Assembly (NCBI GenBank): GCA_028673005.1
Contig: CM054112.1
Location: forward strand, 189,817,144 to 189,881,143
Reading direction: 5' to 3'
Length of the DNA: 64,000 nucleotides
DNA from: Tanypteryx hageni
Taxonomy: Eukaryota; Arthropoda; Insecta; Odonata; Petaluridae
The translations under genes and the position numbers were made by a program. Shown here piece after piece: positions 11,241 to 24,598 of the stretch. Numbering within the stretch: position 1 is the stretch's first letter; every line of letters begins with the position of its first letter. Below the pieces are notes generated by a model. The model saw only the letters and a program-made list of their open reading frames with translations, had not been told where the DNA came from and did no database searches.

Positions 11241-11932
11241 ACCATATAGGAAGTATAGAGAAAGTATTGTTTTCATGAAAAAAGTCGACTTCGAGATTTC
11301 AACGGAAATACACGTTTTGAGGTCCCCTGAACATGTTTGGCCATTTTCTCGATGATGTCTGCGTGTGAGATAGCTTTTTTGTGGGTGCTCGAACTCAAAG
11401 ACTATTAATTAAGCCACCACAAAATTTTATATTTAACATTTTTATGAAAGTCACAAGAACTGATTAGTTTTTGGTAAAAATCGGTCAACCGGAAGTGGCT
11501 GTTTACTCTTGTCACTTATCGGTTATTTTGAAATACTTGCTTTAATATTTGATAAATGTAAAAATATATCAGAATAAAAGTTGTAGGAAATTTAATTTTC
11601 TACAATCTTTGTTTGAAATATGTTCCTATATAAAGCATTGTTTAAGAGAAATGTTATATTTTTAGCTGCCACCACCACGCCACGACTATTGTTAACAATT
11701 GACTCTTAGTTACGTCTTAGTAACGCTCCTTTTTCTTTTCTTAATTATTGGAGCTTTGGTGCTACATCCAATATCAGAAGGCTATGGTTTGAGTTTATTT
11801 CTGTTCTTTGTAAAGTCTAAAATTCTCTCGCAGTTTCTTAAAATATTTACTATTATGTAACCTCTTTGGAATTTTTAGAAATATTACAGGTATGAAGAAA
11901 GTCATGTGGTGGCCGCATCAGATTTTTTTATA
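11241..11932 (+). repeat. Dispersed repeat family A, copy 1 (~690 bp)
   Basis: Collinear with 38347-39043 from AGAGAAAGTATTGTTTTCAT at the left to GTGGTGGCCGCATCAGATTT at the right. Shared landmarks include GAGATTTCAACGGAAATACA, AAAAATCGGTCAACCGGAAG, AATAAAAGTTGTAG, TAGCTGCCACC and CAATATCAGAAGGCTA. No coding capacity or obvious terminal inverted repeats are seen. It looks like a non-autonomous interspersed repeat of unknown class. Confidence 0.85.
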
Positions 11933-13480
11933 GATGGGTGGAAGCGAGGAAAGGCAAGAGGGAGAGAGAGGAGATAGAGAGGGAGGAGAAAGCGTTGGGG
12001 AGATAACTCGGGGCCTCCGCCGATGCGAGGATATCCCCATAGGGGAGGAAGCCATTGTTCAGAGGATCCCTCACTCACTCTCCCCCTCCCTCGTGGTTGG
12101 AAAAAGAAAAGAAATCTTACGTATTGTTTTCATTTCGACGAGCGTCTTCACGAAGCTCTCTTATTTAGGAGCACCTGGTGTGAAGTGCTGCGAAATAGGA
12201 TAGAGAGAGAGAGAGAGGGTGGACGAAGAGGTAGGATGGGAAGGAGATCGAAAAAAGACTCCTTCGCGCCATTTTTTTGGGAGTTAGGAACTGAAAACCT
12301 CCCACTCGGATAGCTCTTGACTCTTTCCCTCCATCCACCAATCTACCAAATGACCACGAGGGCATAAAGAGCCGGAGAGAGGACGGGAGGTGAAGGATGA
12401 TGGAGGAAGATGATGGGCGAAGATTTAACTTTCTGAAGTCCAAAGACGAGGGCGAGGGAAATGGGTGTGTATAGCCTATATATCAAGTGGGTGAGGGTGG
12501 GAGTGATATGGCTAAAGAGAGAGAGAGAGAGTGAGTGAGTGAGTGAGTGAGTGAAGAGGATGAAAAAAGGTGTGGCAAAGGCTCTCTGCAGGTGATGGGT
12601 CGAGAAAGTGGAGTGGGAAGGAGGGGGAGGAGGTCGGTTTTTGGGTAACTGGACTGTCTCTTTGAGTAAAGAGGTAGGGAGCGAAAGGATGGAAAGAGCG
12701 AGCCATGGGATATGAAGGGTCTTAAAGGCCTTGGCTGCGGTCGGGGAATACCCAAGTGGTCGCAGAGAAGCGAGAGAAATGGCGGAATGGAGGGAGAAAG
12801 GTCTGCTTATGAGAGAAAGAGAACGAGATGGAAGGGGAGGTCGAGCTTGCGGTCTGGTATGGAGGAAGGTTTGTTAGCAATAGAAGGAAGAGAAAGGAGT
12901 GCTTGGAAGGAAGAGTTGGTGTAGGAACTGCGTGCTCGAAGGCGGCTGCGTATGGACTGTTTGAAGAGGAGAGAGACGCTATGGCGGAGGTGTGAAGAGG
13001 GTAGAGAGTGAGAAAGCGGCGGAAGTTGCCTTTCCCACCCTTCTCTCTAACGTGGAGCCTTGAGCAAGTGGAGTCCGAGTGCTTGTATGCACGAGGAAGC
13101 GAAGAAAGGGGAGGGTGAGAGCGTGCTCACGGGGTGGACTTAAAGAAAGAGGACTTACGGCAAATCCTAGTGTGGGAAGATGGCTAGGGGCCTGTAGTCT
13201 GTAATAAATGGAACGACCGAATTCCTACGGAATTCCGATATTGTGGTATCCGGTTATTTCAACCCTCGTATTTCGCCTGTTTACGCATTTGTCGGAGACG
13301 ACAGCAGGAACGGTTAGTTACTTCCAAGCCATCGGTTGAGATAGAGGATTCGGTGTAAAACGGGCTCGAACTCGAGTCTTTCAGCGTCGAGAGCGGTTTA
13401 CTTCACGGATTTGATTTTTTGGTCTTAGAGCCCAGTCGATTCGCCTCTTGCCTATGCGCATAATGGGTATCTAAGAGGTA
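11933..13480. repeat. Purine-rich low-complexity region
   Basis: Long AG-rich sequence with GAGA runs (e.g. 12200-12216) and a (GTGA)n run at about 12529-12554. Several open frames of 60-96 codons here are rich in Arg/Glu/Gly on one strand and Ser/Leu/Pro on the other, as expected from composition alone. Confidence 0.65.
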
Positions 13481-13639
13481 GTGCAACGAGTAGCCAGGAA
13501 GGGAGGAGAGAAACCCGGTACCGGCGTTTATCCTGCTCTTAACGAAGAACACCACTGGGTCCATTCGAAGGACGGAGTGTTGAGCGCGCTACTCATTTCC
13601 TCGTTTTCTCATTGGCTCGTCCTCGTCTCCTTAGTTCCA

Positions 13640-13760
13640 ACACGCACAAATAGGGAGCCGGACATCCTTCGGAAAAATTCCTCATAAGGATTCGAACCGG
13701 GTGTCGCTTTAGCAGATCACGATGGGGCCAACACTCTAACCACTACATCACCGTCTCCCC
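13640..13760 (-). mobile_element. tRNA-derived SINE head
   Basis: On the minus strand an A-box-like TGTAGTGGTTAGAGTG is followed about 35 bp later by a perfect B box, GGTTCGAATCC. This is the internal Pol III promoter layout. The spacing and length (about 72 nt) match a tRNA. The 3' part continues into unrelated sequence without a tRNA acceptor stem, so it is a SINE head rather than a functional tRNA gene. No A-rich tail was identified. Confidence 0.6.
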
Positions 13761-14398
13761 TTAACTTCACGGATTATCTACTACGGAGGAAGTGTATATG
13801 CGCGGCGAGGGTATATTTTTTACGCTCGCGGCTTTCATTCCTTCCCGTTGGCGGTCCGAGAATGGTCGATAAAAGTTTTTCCGGGTTTTATTCCTTGTTT
13901 ACCCCTATGCTGCGGTGCATTTATGTCTGTTTTCGTAGGGGTGTTTATGATTTACAAAGACGGCGTCCGAACGTTTTTATGGAAGTTCCACGATCGTACC
14001 GGTTTGGGTATCCTGTTCCCACATAAAGTAGGAATGACTTTATTATAGTCAACTGGTCTCTGTTAACTTCTCACATTTATGTTTTACTCGCTTTCATTAA
14101 TTTCCATGCGTATTTTGGTATAAATATATGTTAAAAATGCAAGGATCATCAAAAGCCAAGTTATTAACGCCTTGAAAGAGTTTATTACGCAAGATGAAAA
14201 ACGTTTGACTACACGAACCCGATAATAATATAATCTTTTTGAACTCCATTCTTCTCTGAATAAATTTATTAAAATTAAATTAATGATCATAAAAGCTACT
14301 GACTTTATACTCAATCCTAAATGAATTTTACGTCTATCACTGGTGTTATTTATTTTACCCATAAATTATAATTCCATGCAATATGTATCAATAGTAAA

Positions 14399-14815
14399 TA
14401 AACAAAAACTCCTTCACCGTCAAAAGGAAGAGAATACTAACACTCACGCTGCAGGTTGCTGGTAAACACCGTCGCAGGACCTGTCAAAGGGAGAAACACA
14501 CACGCAGAAACATACAAAAGTCACTCACATAGTAAATTCTAACCAAAAATTGAAACTAGACACCAAAGTTTCGACAGCTAAGCTGTCATCTTCAGTAGTG
14601 TGTACTACTAATACTAGTAGTTTTTACTGTCGAAACATCGGTGTCTAGTTTCAATATTTGGTTAGAGTTTACTGTGTGAGTGGCTTTTGTATGTTTCTGC
14701 GTGTGCGTGTGTCTCTTTTTGACATAGGTCCTGCGACGGTGTTTACCAGCAACCTGCAGCGTGAGTGTGAGTGCTCTCTTCCTTTTCACGGTGAAGGAAT
14801 TTTGTTTATTCACTA
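14399..14815. repeat. Large inverted repeat with ~180 bp arms
   Basis: The left arm (about 14399-14580) and right arm (about 14633-14815) are reverse complements at roughly nine positions in ten. They share CTGCAGGTTGCTGGTAAACA, CCGTCGCAGGACCT and TGAAACTAGACACC or their complements. A ~55 bp centre separates them. The minus strand at the inner end of the left arm carries a complete hammerhead motif. The right arm keeps the GAAAC and GTC part but has lost the CUGANGA box. I read this as two inverted copies of a Penelope-type terminal repeat. Confidence 0.85.
14551..14605 (-). ncRNA. Hammerhead ribozyme motif
   Basis: Read on the minus strand: stem I 5' strand ACUA, then CUGAAGA (14589-14595). 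One U follows, then a six-base-pair stem II (GACAGC with GCUGUC) closed by a UUA loop, then GAAAC (14568-14572). After a short stem III comes GUC (14559-14561), then UAGU, which pairs with ACUA to close stem I. All core nucleotides of the hammerhead consensus are present and both stems I and II pair perfectly. Hammerheads with such small stem III are known from Penelope-like elements. Activity is not shown here. Confidence 0.72.
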
Positions 14816-17800
14816 TTGTATTGTTTCACCGTCTCGCAACCCTCCCTTTTCAAACATGTATCAAAACATGCTACATATATTAACACAGATTTGAGATATA
14901 TTAAATAGAAATTATTTTTTGCAGTATTTATTCCTCTCAGAAGAATAGCAAGCCTCTTCCATGCATTTAACATTTCCTCGTAGATTCTCTTTACATCATT
15001 GCGATCTCGTGTACATTTCTGACCGCCGCCGTATGAAATAAAAATAAAATAAATAAAAGGCGGCCGTGACAACTTCCAAGAGATTTCACCCCGAACTTTT
15101 TTCATTTTCCTTCGCCTTACATGCCGGAAACCAAAGGGTCGCGACGAAAACGGAAAACATTCCTTTCTCAGAGATTTTCTTTTCGTCCTCGCCCTCCCCA
15201 ACCTTCCCTCTTCCTCCCTCTCTCGCTCGCCGCTTCCTTATTTGTTCCCTTCCATGCTATCTCCATCTCCCTCTCCCTCCGCCGCCAGAAAAAATCTACA
15301 AAAGCCACTAACTCCTGCGTTTACGCACCACTTTTTCATTAATATTAAGAGCATCCGCCGTCTTTAAATGAAAACGAATCATCTCTCTCGCTTGAGCTGA
15401 TTTGACGGCTGTTATGTTATTTTTCTGAGAAAAAATGAAGACAGGATCAAAAAACGTCCGTGTCTGTTTACTATTTAGATGCTTTGGTCAAAATTGACGC
15501 TGATGTTTGTTCGGCGAGCGATTGCTTTAATCCAGTAGCACCACGCAGAGTACATTAACTCGCGGAGGCAAACGTCGGCAAAAGTAATTTTCTAGCAGCG
15601 CGGAGATTGCGCAAGACATAATGTTCCAACGTGGGTATTTGCCTTTTTACGAGAGGAAGAATTGAGAATATTCGAGGGACAATTCCTTTTAAAAAATTCT
15701 TTGCTAAGGGACTTTTACCAAAGGATGGGGCAGTGTTACCTCTTAAAGAATTCGTGTAAATAGTGTTAAGGCATATAAAACTTCATTTACTATGTGCCAA
15801 CTCATTAGCTTTTATTTCTTGAGATCAGAAAACTTGCTGCCTAATATAATTTAGATTAAAAACTTACAAAAGGTGCTATAAAATAGGGATTTGACTGATA
15901 TTGAAGAGAACTAAGCCGAAGCAAAAGGTTGTCATTGTAAGTTCATTTTAACATTTGACCGAATATTAACAATAGCAATTTAATAATTCTAATGATTGAA
16001 TATCTATGCACATTCATATCGTATTAAGTGACATAATTATGTGGAAAACTGGCCGAAAACATTGCATAACAAATAATTATTTAGCAAATGGTGTATGAAT
16101 CATATTCTTGATTTTTTGTAAAACTAAGACTAATTACATAGTCTGCCATTTTTATCCTTCCAAAGGTAATAAAACTAAGTGATATAGTACTATTCATAAT
16201 AAAATTGTTAAAATAACATTACAATAATTGCTGATGAACTTTTAAAGAATTTACTGCACAGTTATATGGATCGATAAAATTAATAATAAAACGAATTGAT
16301 TAATAGAGTTATTGGATTAATAAGGCATGCTAGATAGTTACAAAATTATTAGCGTAATTAATGAGTAATGCGTTAGCACTTAACTCTCTGGGAATTGCCC
16401 GTCGCCGTGCAAGATAAAAGCTTGGAGATATCTGGTAAAATTTCTGGGGAAAGTGGATGAATGAGGTGACATTCCACAGTTTTTCAAGTATTCAACTCGT
16501 TTAATTAAAGTCATAAACGTTACATCCTGCCGACGAACCTTCGAATCACACTACGCGAGATTGGAAAACGCAGATGAAAAAAATCGACTAGGCATTTTTC
16601 ATCAATGCGACTTCGTTTACTTTTCTGGACTAAAAGGTTTTCCGTGTGGGACCATCGAGCGGAAAAAACGCCTCCAACTTAGACAATGCTAAACTAATTA
16701 AATTAAAAAAAAAAGAGAAAAGCGTTGAATCGGAAAAAAACTTTTTCGAGGGATCGAAAGAGAGAGAAAGATAAAGAAAGAGAGAGAGGGAATGAATTTT
16801 TTCGCTTCATAACGCTTACAATATATTCCACCCCCTACGGCGAATCAATGTGTAAACTAGGTGGATGATCAATACAAGCTGAGGAAAGAAGAAGAGAGAG
16901 ATAAAAAAACACGAACCGATAAAAGTTTTTCCTAGGAGAGGAAAAAAGAGTTCATGTTGGGCGGAAAATTGAATCGGAGCCAATTCACTTTTTTCTGAGG
17001 TCGCCGAGCGGTGGGGAAGAAAGGGAGGGAGGTAGGGAGGGATAGGGGGAGGATAGAGATAGAGTTAAGGAAGGGAGAGGGGAGAAACTCATAAAACATT
17101 CGAAATATTGGAAGATCCCGCCTTTTTGTTGTCATCCCCCGGTATGTCGAATAATGTAAGAGGAAGCCCATGCGATGAGATTGAACGAATAGAACTCCCC
17201 ATATAAATTAATAATTTCAATTTCGATTGAGTTTCCCAACTTTATTTGCATGGGGCTTGGCAGAAATTTCGCGTCGCAAACGAAGAGGATGGTGATTGCC
17301 AAAAACTTTGAATGGGCTCTGATATGCTCATCTCTATGTGATCTTATATTTTTTATTTGCGCAAAATTGAGCATTCTGCTGAAATATTCGAGATTTGATT
17401 ATCCGATTAATTTCAATCGATGCAAAGGGAGATATTAAACTGGAATCTGACGGATAAAAGAATAGATTGAATCATTGCGACGTAGTTTCGAAAGTTGCCC
17501 ACTTTTATATAAAAATAAAAACGAAACGCGAATTAGCGTCGAGTGGAAATTATATCAACGCCCGACCCTTTTAAAACTCGCCTCCATTTTCATCACCTGC
17601 GGAGTAATTCATTAACGGGACAGTTTTTAATGGACCGTCCGCCTAGGAACCATAGAGATACGACTTTATAGCTATTAAGTATTATCCGATGACACGTTAT
17701 CAATGGAAATTTTTAAATTTTTTGTAGCCTCGCAAGCAATACGAGTGAAAGTAAAATTGGCGAAACGAATTTTACGCGTAGGGTGGAAAAAGAGGAAGAG

Positions 17801-20244
17801 ATCACCCAATTAGAGCCGTTCGTGGCTGATTGCTCACTCCTCCATGCCTAACCACCCTTCCTACTCTCTCTCTCTCCTTCATCCACCTCTCTTACCTCTT
17901 TCTCTCCGTATATGACGGCGATCTAATTTGTATCGACTATAATCCACTTGTCCGCCATTTTTACTCGCCACGTTACCTCGCGCGGTGAGTAAACTAGGAT
18001 GAAAATTATTTTAACTGTGGGTTTTATCTGATGTAAACGTTTACCTCAGCTTCTGCGGCAATAAACAAAGTTCCTGATATGGCGTTTTAAATGTTAGATA
18101 GAGGAAGATGGCAGTCTGTCTTTTCATCAAAGTTTGGATTTCATTTTTTCTGGACGAAGGATCTTATTTGAACGTGATACGAAATCGGGAGTTGATGCGT
18201 CGTGACGCTCACTATATAAAACTTCACCCGATCGAAATCGCAGTTAATACGTATTATGTGCCTGTGAATCGTTTGGCGTAGGAAATTGGCGGTGGAGTTG
18301 CTGCCTTAAATCGGAAAATGATTAATCAAATTTAAACGTCTACAATGGTACAAGAGTACTACCGTCAGTATTTGGTAGTTGACTCCCGAAAAGAAGATAA
18401 ATTTTGCAACCTCGTCCCTTCAACAAAAATGTTTGCGTTTTGTTAGCGAATCGGTGGCCTAGAGAGAGTTTTGGCGGCACAAAAAGTGGTGCGTGGTGTA
18501 CTTAACAGCGTCGCATAAAAATGCTCAAATAAAAAAACACAATCGCAACTGTCAAGGTAAACATGCGTAGAATATAGACGTCAACCGTAGAGATAAGGCT
18601 TACACTAAACGAGAGAGGGAGAGAGAGAGAAATAATGAGAGCAAACAACTGAATACGCTGCGCACATTTAATTGACCCAGCTCGACGACGCACCCCATGT
18701 ATGTATATAACTACCAGTCAACGCCCAATTCCCTCGACCTCATATTAAAACAAAGGGATCATTTTTCGTTCCGCTTCTTGCTAATAGCTCCCGAATATGG
18801 AATCATAGGGCAGGGAAATGGAGGAGAGAAAGAGACAAAGGATTCGTTTTTTGGCTTGAGAGGAGGAGATTGAGTGCGGAAGGGGGAGAGGTAAACTAAT
18901 TACGACGCTGTCCGAAGGTGGCAGCGTTGATTACGTGTACGCCCCACCGGAAGACGATAAGGCACAGGTGGTTGTGACAGCGCCACAGGGGGGCGAGGGA
19001 GGACACGAAGGCGGTGGTTGGTTGGTTTGGTGACGATGAAGACCTTGGATAGTGGGAGGAGGAAGTATTCTGGACAGGAGGTTACGTCGGGAGTACGATA
19101 AAGGGAGAAGGGAGGAGAAGGGGAGAGGGTGGGTTAAAGGAAAGACGTCTTTTGGAAGCTTTCCAAAGTGCCCTTTCGCTCTTCCTACTCTCCCCTCCTC
19201 CTTACATCTCATCTCTCCAACACCTCCAAATTCCTCTCCCCTCGAGCCGACCTAGATCACGTTAGATTTCGGCTACCTGTGGTTGTGCTACATCACCGCC
19301 CCTCCTTAATCCTATGCGGCTACTCCCACGGAAGGGCACCCCTAAATCTCGCCAGGATAGGGAAAGCTTTTGAACATGGTTGGTTTTTTCATGTGGACAA
19401 GATAATACTCACTTGTTTTAATTAATCTCTCCGGAGATATGAACTTTTAATGAGGCGAAGTATCCTTATGTACTTGGAACACGGTTTCGGGCAACACCCT
19501 GTCGGAAGAAGAGGATAGCGATGCTCCTGTTACCTGAGGGAAATCATTGTTACGCGGTCATCTTTGTGCATCCCATTACGGCTTTTTATTTGGAAAACGT
19601 ATAGAAAATGAATTAGGAGTGGGTGCCTAAAGCCCATATTTTATTAAAGGATAAGCTCATTCGCAAGCAATAATTTACGAGCGGGACCAAATATCGACGA
19701 CGTTATTGCTGCCCATAAATCAAGCATAGCTTTCGTCGACTAGCGTGATGTTTGGACTCTCCTTTTCTAAAAGGTATATTAATAAAGGGAGGTCTAATAA
19801 TTCTGTTAAGATGAGCGTATAGCATTTATTTTGGCATCAAACCGCGGGAATTTATTTATTCACAGTTTTTTAAAACGCTTTCCCTGGTGACGGACATAAA
19901 AGCGTATAACGTTGTGAAAAGAAATTATGCACCGCCCTTAAGATCAGAAGAGATTATATCCGCAATGACGCCATAAACCAATAATTAACGAGCTTTGAAA
20001 CTGAAGGTTCCGTAAATAAACAGTCAGCATTTTCCTTCCATCTTCCCATTTTGGGACATTTAAGAAGAGATGAACATGCTTTAAGCGTCGATAAAACGTC
20101 CATGAAACTGAAATTTGGCTTTCTGAAAGGTATTAGGTAATATTATTTTTAAAATACGAATAGAATAACTCTAGATTTAATTTATCCTTCCTTTCTCAAT
20201 GGTGGATGCAGACAACCATTTCCTATGCACTCAACCTAAAATTT
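14816..20244. other. No recognised gene
   Basis: AT-rich sequence with local GA/CT-rich patches (about 15170-15290, 16735-16800, 16990-17090, 17860-17910, 18830-19215). Open frames in the patches are compositional. No transposon terminus, domain or splice-consistent exon was recognised. Confidence 0.5.
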
Positions 20245-20475
20245 AAACAACAATTAATCAACATCCTAATAAAAAGTCAGAATTAAATTATTTAAACGGA
20301 GCGGACACGTCAGAGGGAAAGAGTCGAAAAATAATTTTAAAACAATAAAAGTGTTAATTAAAACAACAATTAATCAACATCCTAATAAAAAGTCAGAATT
20401 AAATTATTTAAACGGAGCGGACACGTCAGAGGGAAAGAGTCGAAAAATAATTTTAAAACAATAAAAGTGTTAATA
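20245..20475 (+). repeat. Near-perfect 116 bp tandem duplication
   Basis: Unit 1 (20245-20360) and unit 2 (20361-20475) appear identical up to the last base or two. Both contain ACAACAATTAATCAACATCC, GGAGCGGACACGTCAGAGGG and AACAATAAAAGTGTTAAT. The lack of divergence points to a recent duplication, or possibly an assembly artefact. Confidence 0.95.
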
Positions 20476-21524
20476 ATTTAACTAGAAATTGGTGGATATT
20501 TCGTCGAGGAAGGCGTCAGAAAGGAGAGAAAACATTCAATGTAGGCGAGTTAGGTTACAAACGAGATTAATTCAAGTCGAGAGGAGCCAGGGAAAAAATT
20601 CGTATCAGATTCCAGTCAAGCCTCCTTTTTCCACGGTTTCCACCTCTCTCCGCCAGGTGGCTATACTCTCGCTCGGCTGCATGATGGGAACGAAATGCGA
20701 CGCTCATGAACGAGAGAGCAGACGCATTATAACGGCTTCATACCGCTTTGTAATTTGCCATGTTATTCGTCGCGCAATTACTCCAACGGGAGTAAACGCA
20801 CCGACGAAAGGAGGCAGTGGTAGTGGGGTAGTGAAATAGCGAGGTCGCCTCTTAAAATGACAAGGAGAATGATTCCGAAACGCGAAAGCGCTCTTTTAAT
20901 TTTTTTCTAACGATTTTCGTACGGCGACTTTTATGTCCCCTTCCGTTTGATATAAATAGCTGGAAACATAATTGGCGATTAAAAAAGATCCGAGATTAAT
21001 ATGGGGTTTAGCCAAAATTCGAGATTAATCGTGAATGTCAGGAAGAACGACAATACAATTAAATGTTTTAGAATAAGGTTGCCTTACATCATTAATTCTC
21101 AAAAATGCATTTAAAATAGTACCTTTATAATAAATGATTCAAGCGGAAGTGGTTACGAACTTCACACATGCAAACGGTTATGTATTAATTTAGTTGGTGA
21201 GCTCAAAATAGCCAGTAGCCAGCAGCGCCGCTACGCCTACACAGCCTACGCGGTTTGTAGGGGCTCATTAAGCAACATCAACACTAAGGAAGTACCAATT
21301 GCTATTTGTTTATAAATGCATATAAAATATGTTTTCGAATTACCCAAAACATCGAAATAATTACTATGATGAAAGCCTAGATGTGTTTGATTGTGTATAA
21401 CGCCGACGTCATCAATGGCACGTCTTCACACGTTATTAACAAACTTCCCGATTAGGTGGAAGGTTGAAATTTCGTAAGAATGTTTGATTTAGATATAAAA
21501 ACTAAATGACGAAACAAATACGAA

Positions 21525-21915
21525 AAAAGACCCGGGTTCGACTCTAGGGGGGTCGAGGTGACTTAATCACTCGTATCACGCGATGGTGAGGTGGTTCGAA
21601 CCCCGCAAGCTGCTTTGATTAGATGGGGTCCAAAACATATACATATATATAGTATAAAAGTTGGTAAAAAGACCCGGGTTCGACTTTAGGGAGGCAATTT
21701 CCATTTCCCGTAAGATAACACGTAAAAAACGACTTTTTAAAGTGCAGCTTTTATTCTTTTGGAAATTAAAATTAGAAAAAATTGACTTACGATCTTCGAA
21801 TTTGAACTGTTAATGAAGTTTCTTATTCTATTCATCTTTTCCGCCTACCAATCGAATTCTCTCATATTAAACATTTAAATCACATATTTTGGGGAAATAT
21901 CGGCTTTTAAACGGG
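21525..21915 (+). repeat. B-box-like dispersed repeat, two partial copies
   Basis: AGACCCGGGTTCGACTCTAG (about 21530) and AGACCCGGGTTCGACTTTAG (about 21670) lie 140 bp apart. The second is followed by an AAATTAGAA block and AAATCACATATTTTGG, as in the copy at 9350-9562. The first carries an extra insert with TGGTTCGAACCCCGC, a second B-box-like word. Confidence 0.6.
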
Positions 21916-22099
21916 ATGTTGCCTTTCCGACCACGTCATTGTTAAACTTCGAGAATCAATTTTTGTCTCAACTCACATACGTGTAATATATACGAGTGCA
22001 TAGATTGCCTTCAATTATCGTAGGATTTTTCACGAAAATACGTAACCCTATTGGGACTGGGATTTAGTTTGGATTTTTTTGCTTATCTAAAAGACTATA

Positions 22100-22395
22100 T
22101 AGATGTAGAGTAAGAGAGAGGGGGATGTGGGGAGGGCGATAGGAAGGAAGGGATATAGAACGGAAGGTACATAGAGAGTAAGGGAGGTATAAAATTATAA
22201 ATGGACGGGAGGAAAGAGATAAAGAGGGAGACGGAGAAAAAGAGGGAGAGTTATGGATTGGGATAGTAGGGATTAAGAGAGGGGGTAAGAGGGAGAAATG
22301 AGAGGCTGAGAGAGAGAGAGGGAAGGAAAGAGAGAGGAGGGAGGGAGACAGGGAGGGAGGGACGGCGAGAGGGAGGGAGGAAATATTATTATACA
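22100..22395. repeat. Purine-rich GGGA/GAGA tract
   Basis: Strongly AG-biased on the + strand, with recurring GAGGGAGG and GAGAGAGG words. The complementary Ser/Leu/Pro open frame is compositional. Confidence 0.85.
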
Positions 22396-24598
22396 CCAGT
22401 CATATGACGGACAATACACTAGTACTAATAAAATAGCTTGTTTTATTATGATAATTAAATGTTATTTTTGCATTAATATTTTATTTATTGTCTCAGAAGA
22501 GGGCCAACATAAATTTTTGGACCAATGCCCGCAAATACGCCACAATATCAATGGAAATTAAATTATTTCGTTGTTAGAGATATAATGAATACTCGTTTGT
22601 TCCGGACCAAAATATTTTAAGCATATATAAAAATATTTAAGCATACAAATGAACTGGATTCGCTTTATTGTTTAACAACTAAGGTCTTATTCATAACATA
22701 ATTATCGATCTGGCCTTATGGCTTGAATCCGATTAAAAAAATTAGATACCCATAATAATCACAAAAAGGATTATTGTAGCTACCTAATTTATATAACCAA
22801 GTTCTTATGTAAATTGGTTAATTTAGAAATGAATCTTTGTAATGTCCTGAACTGATTCCCCTCCATTTTCATACAAAACTTCTTTTATATGCAATGAAAT
22901 AAAAGTTCCGCATTTAAGAAGTATTTCGGGCATTTATGTCATGAAATTGCTTGCCATAAACGATAATACGTTTGTTAGGGATATTTTAACGCATATGAAT
23001 GCCATTAACTGACGGAGTTGACCCAAGTTTGACTGCGAATTTGGAGCTTTGTATCAGCAACTTTAGGAAATACATTAAATTATTAAAGTTACAGAGCTTA
23101 TAAAGTGGTATAGATGAAGTTTACAGAAAATATATTAAGAATACAATAAAAATAAAATGACGTTGGAAAATGAGGAAATTTTGTAGCAGACTCGTAAACG
23201 AAAAACGAACTGGATAGACTTCGTGATGGAAATTCTATTTCTAGATAGATTGAAACATTACTATTAAAAGCTATAAGGTTTTATCAAGACGTTATCGGTT
23301 TGAAACTTCTCTTTTATTAGAATGAGGGTCATTTTTCAACCGAAGAATTCACGATTCGTATGATTCTTACTTTTCCTCTTGTTATTTTATGCGATTCCCT
23401 ATGAATTATGCATAAAATGACTTTCAACACGAAAGCTACACAAATGAAAATGGAAAGCAAGTGATTGTGACTAAATAAATTTAGAGGTTGGATTAGAAGG
23501 GTCAAGAGAGAATGTTATCATAGATTATTAATCAGTATTTTCCATCATAAAATTTAACAATCATATTCACAAAGAATGAGTGACTGATACAGATAGGAGT
23601 AAAATATGGCAACCCTATCCAGTTCCTACATCTAATCTAAACGACTTTGTGTATTGAAATAATAAGAAATCGAATTTTATTAGACGATATTTAAATATTC
23701 TTAGGCAACGACTTTTCAGTCACTTTATTTTTAACTAAATGCAAAAATAAACAAGGAGGGAGATCAGTGCCATGGTTATACATTGGGATTAATGTAAGCA
23801 ATTATGATTTTACACAAATATGCCCGTAGCAGCTTTGCTTACAATTTATTTGGACGTCGTATTAGTGGAAGAAAAGCAACCAAGTAATTGAGGAGAATTT
23901 TGTCAGATTGGAAGACTTTATAATACGTGTATAAGAGGAGAGAGAAAACAGGAGCTTTGAGAAAAAATTGCAAAACTTCACTAAAAGTAAAGAAATTCAT
24001 TCCTATACATAAGTATTCCTATCATTGTGTTCCCGCATTCTTTTAACATAAGTATAAATTTTGTATCGGAAAAGAAAATGATTTCTAGTTTCACTTACAA
24101 ATCTTAATTAACTATTTTACAGAATAATAGTTTAGAACTACATTTATACTTTCACTTATTATGTCTTCGATAAATTAACCAATCTCACTGCAATGTATTC
24201 TCTGTGTTATACCTTTACAATGTATACCACCGTAACATGTAAACAATTGGTTAACATTACAACAATAGCAGTAAATAAAAACGTCGATTTAATTACGAAA
24301 TAGTAATGTGTAGTCAAATCTTTAAGCGGTGCGCTAGGTGCTGAAATCAGCAACAATAAGATTTCCCTAGACGACGAAAGATTTTTACCGCAGAAGACGC
24401 GAAATATTCGTGTTCAAAAACAATTTGTGGACAAATTTTATCCGCATTCGAAAATCAACGGTAGGAAAATAAATTTCTAATCTTTTAGGCGTTATTTGGT
24501 TTAAATTTCATATTCGTATGGCGATTGTAAGTAATTTTAAATTACGATTGAAATTTATGCAACACTGCTTCTTGTAAAAGTAACTCCCATATAAAATA
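22396..24598. other. No recognised feature
   Basis: AT-rich; no open frame above about 60 codons and no repeat terminus recognised. Confidence 0.5.

Noticed and set aside
22064..22396. 110-codon Ser/Leu/Pro-rich frame on the minus strand
   Set aside because: It is the complement of a GGGA/GAGA purine tract; its composition explains it fully.
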